Below, in pieces: positions 58,689 to 64,000 of a stretch of DNA of 64,000 bases. The translations under genes were made by a program, and so were the position numbers. A model generated the notes under the pieces. That model saw only the letters and a program-made list of their open reading frames with translations. It made no database searches and was not told the origin of the DNA. Each line of letters starts with the position of its first letter. Position 1 is the stretch's first letter. This DNA comes from Acidisoma silvae (GTDB taxonomy: Bacteria; Pseudomonadota; Alphaproteobacteria; Acetobacterales; Acetobacteraceae). The stretch is taken from assembly GCF_020618775.1 (NCBI RefSeq), contig NZ_JAESVB010000009.1, forward strand, positions 1-64,000, read 5' to 3'.

Positions 58689-59450
58689 AAACTTGAAGAC
58701 ATCATCCTGCCCGTATAGCCAAATGAGCCATGTGGCCAAAGCAATGAACGGCCCGAAGGCCAGTTTTGTCTGCGCGTCGATGGCTTTGCCGCGCGCCTTC
58801 ATGAAAAGAGCGAAGACCAGCGCTGACGCGGCGGCGATGAGAATAAGATTGGGGAGTGCCGCAAGACCAAGCCAGGCACCCGAAGCGGCCAGCAGCTTGG
58901 CATCGCCCTGCCCCAGCCCGGCAACCCCGCGCAGCTGCATATAGATCCAGCCCATCAGGCGAAACAATCCGTATCCCAAAGCCGCCGCCAGTGCATGATC
59001 GGCCGTCGCGGCAGGCAGAAAAGCCACTGTCATGGCCAGTCCCATGATCAACAAGGTCAGGGTCAGCGCGTCCGGCAGGCGGTACTGGGCGGCATCGCAA
59101 AGTGCAAGACCCAACAGCATCCAGCCCAGCCCGCAGGACAGCGCCAGCCAGACGCCCCCTGCCACCGTCATCGCCCACAATGCCAGCAGAATGGCGGCAG
59201 CCTCGACCGCCGGATGAAAGAGCGCGATGGGCTTGCGGCAATGGCGGCACGCGCCACCGAGCACTGCGAAGCTGATCAGCGGCACAAGATCGTACGAGGC
59301 GATCGTTACGCCGCAGGCCTCGCAAGCCGAGCGCCCGCGTACAGGCGATCTGCCTGTGCCCAGCCGGCGCACGATTACGCCCAAAAAACTGCCGGCAATG
59401 GGCGCCAGAATCAGCATGAAAAGCCAGATAGGCAGCATCATTTCGCGCAT
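58659..59450 (-). CDS. gspO: Prepilin peptidase / methylase GspO (A24 family)
   Basis: A 263-residue polytopic membrane aspartic peptidase. 'GSFLGVIVRRL' and the two CxxC pairs 'CEACGV...CRHCRK' form the zinc-binding cytoplasmic domain. Catalytic aspartates are in 'LALCDAAQYRLPDALTL' and 'GLGQGDAKLLAA' (the GxGD motif). It processes the five pseudopilins of this cluster and N-methylates them. The ATG at 59450 starts directly before the first helix; 59552 is a longer alternative without support. Confidence 0.88.
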   Translation of the reverse strand: MREMMLPIWLFMLILAPIAGSFLGVIVRRLGTGRSPVRGRSACEACGVTIASYDLVPLISFAVLGGACRHCRKPIALFHPAVEAAAILLALWAMTVAGGVWLALSCGLGWMLLGLALCDAAQYRLPDALTLTLLIMGLAMTVAFLPAATADHALAAALGYGLFRLMGWIYMQLRGVAGLGQGDAKLLAASGAWLGLAALPNLILIAAASALVFALFMKARGKAIDAQTKLAFGPFIALATWLIWLYGQDDVFKFSPYLLTVLK

Positions 59451-59577
59451 GCTTGGCTGTGCAACGCTATCCCCTGTCACTGACCTGTCACTTGCGGTCC
59501 TGAGACCTTTGCCGTCACCACAGCTTTCGCTTTCGGATGCTGAAGACCGCAAAGGTCAGAACCTGCAGTAGAACGCC

Positions 59578-61305
59578 ATGCCCGTAACGACAATCCTGCC
59601 GGACGACAATGAGGCAAGCGCGACCGATCCCGTGGAGCGGCTGATCGCGCTTCTGCTGGAAGACGGGCAATGTGACGCGCGCGCCATCGAACGCGCCCGC
59701 CGCGTCGGGGAGGAGAATGGCGACCGGCTGGATATCGTCATGAGCAAGCTCGGCGTGATCAGCGAACGCAGCTTGGCTGCGGCCTATGCCAGGCTTTTCA
59801 ATCTGCCCTTCGCCGAAAAAAGCCGTTACCCCGATGCGCCGCTATGGCCGGATCGCCTCTCTCTCGATTTCCTGCGTCAGGCCCGCGCCATTCCCGTGGC
59901 GGAGGAAGGTGGTGCCGCTGTCGTCGTGCTCGCCGACCCGCTTGACGATTTCGTGGCGGAAGCTTTGTCGCTGTCACTCAACCGGCCGGTTATCCTTGAA
60001 ATCGGTATCCCGATCGATATCGAGGCGGCCTTCAACCGGCTTTATCCGGCCGAAGACGCACAGACCGCGATGGAGCCTGGCGCCGGCATTGAGGACGACG
60101 CCGAGAAGCTGCGCGATCTGGCGAGCGACGCACCGGTCATTCGCCTCGTCAACCAGATCATCTGGCGTGCGGTTGAAACCCAGGCCAGCGACATTCATAT
60201 CGAGCCGCAGGATGACCGGCTGCGCATTCGCTACCGCTATGACGGCGTGCTGCATGAGGTGGAGAGTCCGCCGGCCGCCCTGCGTGCTGCCATTACCTCT
60301 CGCATCAAGATCATGGCCCATCTCGACATTGCCGAGCGGCGCCTGCCGCAGGATGGCCGCATCCGCATGGCTGTGCGCGGACAGGAGGTGGATTTCCGTG
60401 TCTCCACCGTTCCATCGCTGCACGGGGAAAGCGTCGTGCTCCGCGTGCTGGACCGTGGCGCCGTGACCTTCGATTTTGCGCAGCTTGGCCTGCCCGCCGC
60501 GATTGCAAGGGCGTTTCGTACTGCATTGGAACTGCCTAACGGCATCGTGCTGGTGACAGGCCCCACCGGCAGCGGCAAAACGACATCGCTCTATACCGGC
60601 CTGCTGGGCCTCAATGCCGTGAGCCGCAAGATCGTCACCGTCGAAGACCCGATCGAATTTCAGCTTGGCGGCATCAATCAAATCCAGGTGCGTCCGCAGA
60701 TCGGCCTGACCTTCGCGTCACTCCTGCGCTCCATCCTGCGCCAAGACCCAGACGTTATCATGGTGGGCGAAATCCGTGATTTGGAGACGGCGCAGATCGC
60801 CGTGCAGGCTGCTTTGACCGGGCATCTGGTCCTGTCGACATTGCATACCAACTCGGCCGCAGCCTCCATCACGCGCCTGCGCGACATGGGACTGGAAGAT
60901 TATCTGATGACGGCAGTTTTGCGCGGCGTGCTGGCGCAACGCCTGGTGCGGCGGCTTTGCCCGCTCTGCCGGCGCGAGACCGAGGCTCCTGCTGAACTCG
61001 TCGCGCGCTTCGGCCTGCATCAGCGCCCAAGGATCACACCACGGGAGCCGATCCGCTTATGGCACGCCCAAGGCTGCGATCAGTGCCGTGGCACCGGCTA
61101 TCGCGGCCGGCTGGCCATCGCGGAATTTCTGATGCCCAATGACGAGATCGAACGTCTTGTCTTCAAACGCGCCGACCATAGCGAGATCGAGCGTGCTGCC
61201 GTCGCTTCCGGCATGGTGACGATGTTCCAAACTGGACTTGATGCAGCAATGGCCGGCATCACGACCATCGAGGAAGTTGTACGCAGCATCCGGGCTGAGA
61301 GCTGA
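59578..61305 (+). CDS. gspE: Type II secretion ATPase GspE
   Basis: A 575-residue hexameric cytoplasmic ATPase. The N-terminal MshEN/T2SSE-N region is followed by Walker A 'GPTGSGKTTSLY' (328-339), the Asp box 'VTVEDPIEFQL', Walker B 'DPDVIMVGEIRDLETA' (390-405) and the His box 'GHLVLSTLHTNSA'. The tetracysteine zinc motif of GspE is present as CPLC (461-464) and CDQC (500-503). It begins a plus-strand run gspE-F-H-I-J and powers pseudopilus growth. Confidence 0.93.
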   Translation: MPVTTILPDDNEASATDPVERLIALLLEDGQCDARAIERARRVGEENGDRLDIVMSKLGVISERSLAAAYARLFNLPFAEKSRYPDAPLWPDRLSLDFLRQARAIPVAEEGGAAVVVLADPLDDFVAEALSLSLNRPVILEIGIPIDIEAAFNRLYPAEDAQTAMEPGAGIEDDAEKLRDLASDAPVIRLVNQIIWRAVETQASDIHIEPQDDRLRIRYRYDGVLHEVESPPAALRAAITSRIKIMAHLDIAERRLPQDGRIRMAVRGQEVDFRVSTVPSLHGESVVLRVLDRGAVTFDFAQLGLPAAIARAFRTALELPNGIVLVTGPTGSGKTTSLYTGLLGLNAVSRKIVTVEDPIEFQLGGINQIQVRPQIGLTFASLLRSILRQDPDVIMVGEIRDLETAQIAVQAALTGHLVLSTLHTNSAAASITRLRDMGLEDYLMTAVLRGVLAQRLVRRLCPLCRRETEAPAELVARFGLHQRPRITPREPIRLWHAQGCDQCRGTGYRGRLAIAEFLMPNDEIERLVFKRADHSEIERAAVASGMVTMFQTGLDAAMAGITTIEEVVRSIRAES

Positions 61306-61315
61306 GGGCGGCCCG

Positions 61316-62533
61316 ATGGCGCATTTCCATTACCGCGCCATCGCCCCAGGTGGCAAAATCATCGATGGCGTGCAGGAGGCCAAGGATGAGGCGGCTCTGG
61401 TGGCGCTTCTGCGCCGGCAGGGCAGCATCGTCATGCGCGCCGAAGTGGAAGGCAAGCCAAGGCACGCCTGGGTCAGCATCAGCCTTTTGCCCGGTGGCGG
61501 GCTCCGCAAACAGGAGATTACCAATATCACCGGCGAACTCGCGGCCATGCTGGCGGCCGGGCAGGATCTGGACCGTGCCTTGCTTTTCGCCGCCGAAATC
61601 GCACCCAACAGCCGGGTGGCGCGAATTTTGCGCGAAATCCGGGACAGCGTGCGCGACGGTACCAGCTTCGCCGATGCGCTTGCCGCCGTTCCCCATAGCT
61701 TTTCTCGTTTCTATATCGGGTTGGTGCGCGCCGGCGAAGCGGGCGGCGCCCTTGCGCAAACGCTTTTGCGTCTCGCAGAACTGATGGAGCGTGAGCGGGC
61801 ATTGGCGGCGACCGTTACCTCGGCGCTGATCTACCCGGCCGTGCTGCTGGTCGCAGCGTCAGGTTCCATCGTCCTTCTGCTCACGCATGTCCTGCCGCAA
61901 TTCGTGCCGATGTTCGAGCAAAGTGGCACAGCTTTGCCTTGGTCCACGCAGATGATGATCGATGCCGGAAACCTCATCAGCCAATGGGGCTTTCCGTTCC
62001 TGATCGGCTCTGCGGCTATGGCCCTTCTGGTACAGCGCCTGCTGCGCCGGCCGAAGGCGCGTCTGGCCTTTGATGGATTGCGGCTGCGCATTCCGCTTCT
62101 TGGGTCGCTGGCGCGTGAAATCATGGCTGCCCGCCTGACACGGACTCTCGGCACCTTGCTGCAAAACGGCATGCCGCTGATCAACGCGCTCGACATCATG
62201 CGGGAGGTCATGGGCAATACAGCCGGCGTCGCCGCGCTGGAAGCGGCAAGCCATGGCGCCCGGCAAGGTAGTGGGCTGGCCCGTCCATTGTCGCAATCGG
62301 GCCTGTTCCCCAAGCGGACCATTCATCTTCTGCAATTGGGTGAAGAGACCGCGCAACTTGGCGCCATGGCGCTGCGCGCCGCCGAATTGCATGAGGAGCG
62401 CGTGCGCCTGACCGTGCAACGCATGGTCTCGCTGCTCACGCCCGCAATTACCATCGGCATGGGTGGCATCGTGGCGCTGATCGTGGGGTCCGTCATGCAG
62501 GCGATGCTGGGGCTGAATACCCTTGCCCAATAA
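61316..62533 (+). CDS. gspF: Type II secretion inner-membrane platform protein GspF
   Basis: A 405-residue membrane protein. It has two repeated T2SSF domains: 'ITNITGELAAMLAAGQDLDRALLFAAE' and 'ARLTRTLGTLLQNGMPLINALDIMREVMGN'. Three hydrophobic helices match GspF ('SALIYPAVLLVAASGSIVLLLTHVLPQFVPMFEQS' and the C-terminal helix). The ATG at 61316 is 11 bases after the gspE stop; the longer upstream frame lies within gspE. It overlaps gspH. Confidence 0.92.
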   Translation: MAHFHYRAIAPGGKIIDGVQEAKDEAALVALLRRQGSIVMRAEVEGKPRHAWVSISLLPGGGLRKQEITNITGELAAMLAAGQDLDRALLFAAEIAPNSRVARILREIRDSVRDGTSFADALAAVPHSFSRFYIGLVRAGEAGGALAQTLLRLAELMERERALAATVTSALIYPAVLLVAASGSIVLLLTHVLPQFVPMFEQSGTALPWSTQMMIDAGNLISQWGFPFLIGSAAMALLVQRLLRRPKARLAFDGLRLRIPLLGSLAREIMAARLTRTLGTLLQNGMPLINALDIMREVMGNTAGVAALEAASHGARQGSGLARPLSQSGLFPKRTIHLLQLGEETAQLGAMALRAAELHEERVRLTVQRMVSLLTPAITIGMGGIVALIVGSVMQAMLGLNTLAQ

Positions 62534-62969
62534 ATGGCACGACGCCGGCTTCACCCTAATTGAAATGCTGGTGGTCATTGTCATTCTGGGCCTGACCGCT
62601 GCAATCATCATGGCACATGGTCCGCCGCGCAGTGCGGGGGTTGTCACGCGCACGGCCGCCAGCGAAATCGTGCAAAGCCTGCGCTTCGCGCGGAGCGAAG
62701 CGATCGCCCGCAATATGCCTGTCGCGGTGTCCCTGGATGCGGTGACGCACCGCCTTCAGATCGGCGCCGTCGACCAGGCGCCGCTTCCCGGCATTCTGCC
62801 GCTTGGTCTCTATCCAAACCAGGGCGCTGCCGTACGTCGCGCCGCCTTCATCTTCGCGCCGGACGGCAGCGCGAGCGGCGGTGCTATTCTGTTGGGTGCG
62901 CAAGGCCAAAGAATCCGGATTGCAATCGACTGGCTTACCGGCCGGATCGATGTCAGCCATGGGCCGTAA
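62523..62969 (+). CDS. gspH: Minor pseudopilin GspH
   Basis: A 148-residue prepilin with 'DAGFTLIEMLVVIVILGLTAAIIMAHGP' as N-terminal motif and 'AASEIVQSLRFARSEAIARNMPVAVSLD' as the typical GspH/FimT helix. A TTG at 62523 is the only start that keeps the signal peptide intact; it overlaps the gspF stop by 11 bases. It links the pseudopilus tip to the GspG shaft. Confidence 0.87.
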   Translation: MPNKWHDAGFTLIEMLVVIVILGLTAAIIMAHGPPRSAGVVTRTAASEIVQSLRFARSEAIARNMPVAVSLDAVTHRLQIGAVDQAPLPGILPLGLYPNQGAAVRRAAFIFAPDGSASGGAILLGAQGQRIRIAIDWLTGRIDVSHGP

Positions 62970-63396
62970 GCCACCGCCGGCCGATGCCGGCTTCACGCTC
63001 CTGGAGGTGCTGGTCGCCTTCGTCATCGCGAGCCTCGCCTTCGCAGTGCTGGCCGGCGCCGCGCTGGACGGCATGCGTTCAGCCAATCTGTCGGGCCGCT
63101 ATCAGGAAGCCTTGGCCCGCGCGCGGTCCCATCTTGCGGCCATCGGCCCGTCCCCTCAGCCGAGCGACCGTCAAGGCGACGAGGGCGACGGTTTCCACTG
63201 GCATATCCGTATCGTGCAGCTTGCCTCGGCACCGGTGACGCTCGCGCAGCCCGGCGGCAATGCGGGTCGTCCGCCGGTTCAGGCCAGCCTTTATGCGGTC
63301 AGCGTCGGCATTTCATGGGGCGACCGCAGGCGGCGGCAGGTGGAACTGAACGGCGAGCGTATCGGCATCGCAGCCGCGCCGGCGGCGTTACCATGA
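62950..63396 (+). CDS. gspI: Minor pseudopilin GspI
   Basis: A 148-residue prepilin with 'DAGFTLLEVLVAFVIASLAFAVLAGAALDG' at the N-terminus and a small periplasmic domain ('FHWHIRIVQLASAPVT', 'SLYAVSVGISWGDRRRRQVEL') like GspI. The start is ATG 62950, or 62959 three codons later; both lie within the end of gspH. It overlaps the gspJ ATG by four bases. Confidence 0.87.
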   Translation: MSAMGRKPPPADAGFTLLEVLVAFVIASLAFAVLAGAALDGMRSANLSGRYQEALARARSHLAAIGPSPQPSDRQGDEGDGFHWHIRIVQLASAPVTLAQPGGNAGRPPVQASLYAVSVGISWGDRRRRQVELNGERIGIAAAPAALP

Positions 63397-64000
63397 AGCG
63401 CCCCTGCACGACGCGGGAGGCCGGCTTTACCTTGGTCGAGACGCTGGTCGCCTTGGTCATCCTCGGCTTCATCGTGGCAGGCCTGGCGCAGGGCTTGCGC
63501 TTTGGCCTGCACGCCTGGGACTATCAGAATGTCACCATCGCCAGAGACAGTGCGCTGGATACGACGGATCGCACCCTACGCAGCCTGCTGGCCAGCCTGG
63601 CCCCCGGCTATGATGCGCATGACCCTGCCGTTGTCGGATCATCTTCCAGCCTACAGTTCACGGCGGATCTGCCGATCAATGCGCCGACCGGCCCGACGCG
63701 ATTGGCCAAAATCCTGCTGGCCGTGCAGCCGGGCCGTGGTCTTGTTCTGCGCTGGCAACCCGAATTTCATGCCCATTGGCTGGTGCCCCCGATACCGCAT
63801 GTCGCGGTCCTGTTGCCCGATGCCGCGTCCATCACCTTCGCCTATTACCGACCGGCAGGGTCGCAGCCGGCGGGCTGGGTGGCAAGCTGGGTCGGCAATA
63901 CGCCGCCCGCCTTGATCCGCATCCATCTCTCGCTGATGCCGCATGGCCACCACTGGCCGGATATCATCGTCGCACCCATGCGCCTGCCCGATACCGAATG
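63393..64000 (+). CDS. gspJ: Minor pseudopilin GspJ, cut by window end
   Basis: From the ATG at 63393 (overlapping the gspI stop as ATGA) an open frame runs to the last base of the window, with 202 codons visible and no stop. It begins 'MKRPCTTREAGFTLVETLVALVILG', with the prepilin cleavage Gly, Phe+1 and Glu+5. The periplasmic part contains 'ITFAYYRPAGSQPAGWVASWVGNTPPALIRIHLSLMP', a pattern typical of GspJ. It forms the pseudopilus tip with GspI and GspK. The C-terminus lies outside the window. Confidence 0.87.
   Translation, partial: MKRPCTTREAGFTLVETLVALVILGFIVAGLAQGLRFGLHAWDYQNVTIARDSALDTTDRTLRSLLASLAPGYDAHDPAVVGSSSSLQFTADLPINAPTGPTRLAKILLAVQPGRGLVLRWQPEFHAHWLVPPIPHVAVLLPDAASITFAYYRPAGSQPAGWVASWVGNTPPALIRIHLSLMPHGHHWPDIIVAPMRLPDTE

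Overview
The window is GC-rich, densely coded and Gram-negative: it has Tat and Sec signal peptides, periplasmic binding proteins and a complete-looking type II secretion system. Three features point to an alphaproteobacterium: a DUF1127 protein, CUT2 and Liv transport operons next to GntR and DeoR regulators, and a non-secreted repeat protein ending in a Hint domain. The Hint-type protein makes Acetobacteraceae or a close relative my best guess; this is inference, as no rRNA or other taxonomic marker is present. No tRNA, rRNA, CRISPR array or intact mobile element was seen.

Layout. 1-200: remnant of an IS30-type transposase. 207-1484: PAS-PAS-GGDEF diguanylate cyclase. 2057-4605: MetQNI-type importer. 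4615-8107: a C26 amidotransferase and a CmcJ-like oxygenase, divergent around a perfect 16-bp palindrome, then an ATP-grasp ligase, DUF1127 and a small protein. 8475-10842: DUF2182/DUF1326 pair and a predicted periplasmic methyltransferase. 11172-17129: Liv-type importer operon led by a degenerate AMP-binding (acyl-CoA synthetase-like) protein. 17268-26252: two CUT2 sugar importers and an SGNH hydrolase, facing an unusual GntR regulator with two winged-helix domains. 27443-30246: small orphan genes (DUF2256, PIN-like, Fet4-like, unknowns). 30479-38912: peptide-type ABC importer whose fused ATPase has one dead-looking half, co-transcribed with an M20 amidohydrolase and two choline-kinase-like phosphotransferases, divergent from a DeoR regulator. 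40029-43367: 1112-aa Hint protein with 247-aa tandem repeats. 44012-45979: secreted phosphoesterase (phospholipase C / acid phosphatase family).

46039-64000 is the most unusual part. Three SPFH-domain proteins, the first with a polytopic membrane N-terminus, are translationally coupled to a CPC-type heavy-metal P-type ATPase lacking an N-terminal metal-binding domain. Four bases after the ATPase stop begins a GspC-like gene, then gspL-M-D-K, an inverted gspG, a lytic transglycosylase, an inverted prepilin peptidase, and gspE-F-H-I-J; gspJ runs off the window. The gene order suggests that an SPFH/P-type ATPase membrane module is made together with, and may serve, the secretion machine. The phosphoesterase just upstream is a plausible substrate.

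The accessory operons look like catabolic or uptake modules, each with its own regulator or palindromic operator. Several carry degenerate enzymes (the AMP-binding protein, one ABC half-site in the fused ATPase, one Walker B in a CUT2 ATPase) that appear to have been kept rather than to be decaying, because their reading frames and overlaps are intact.
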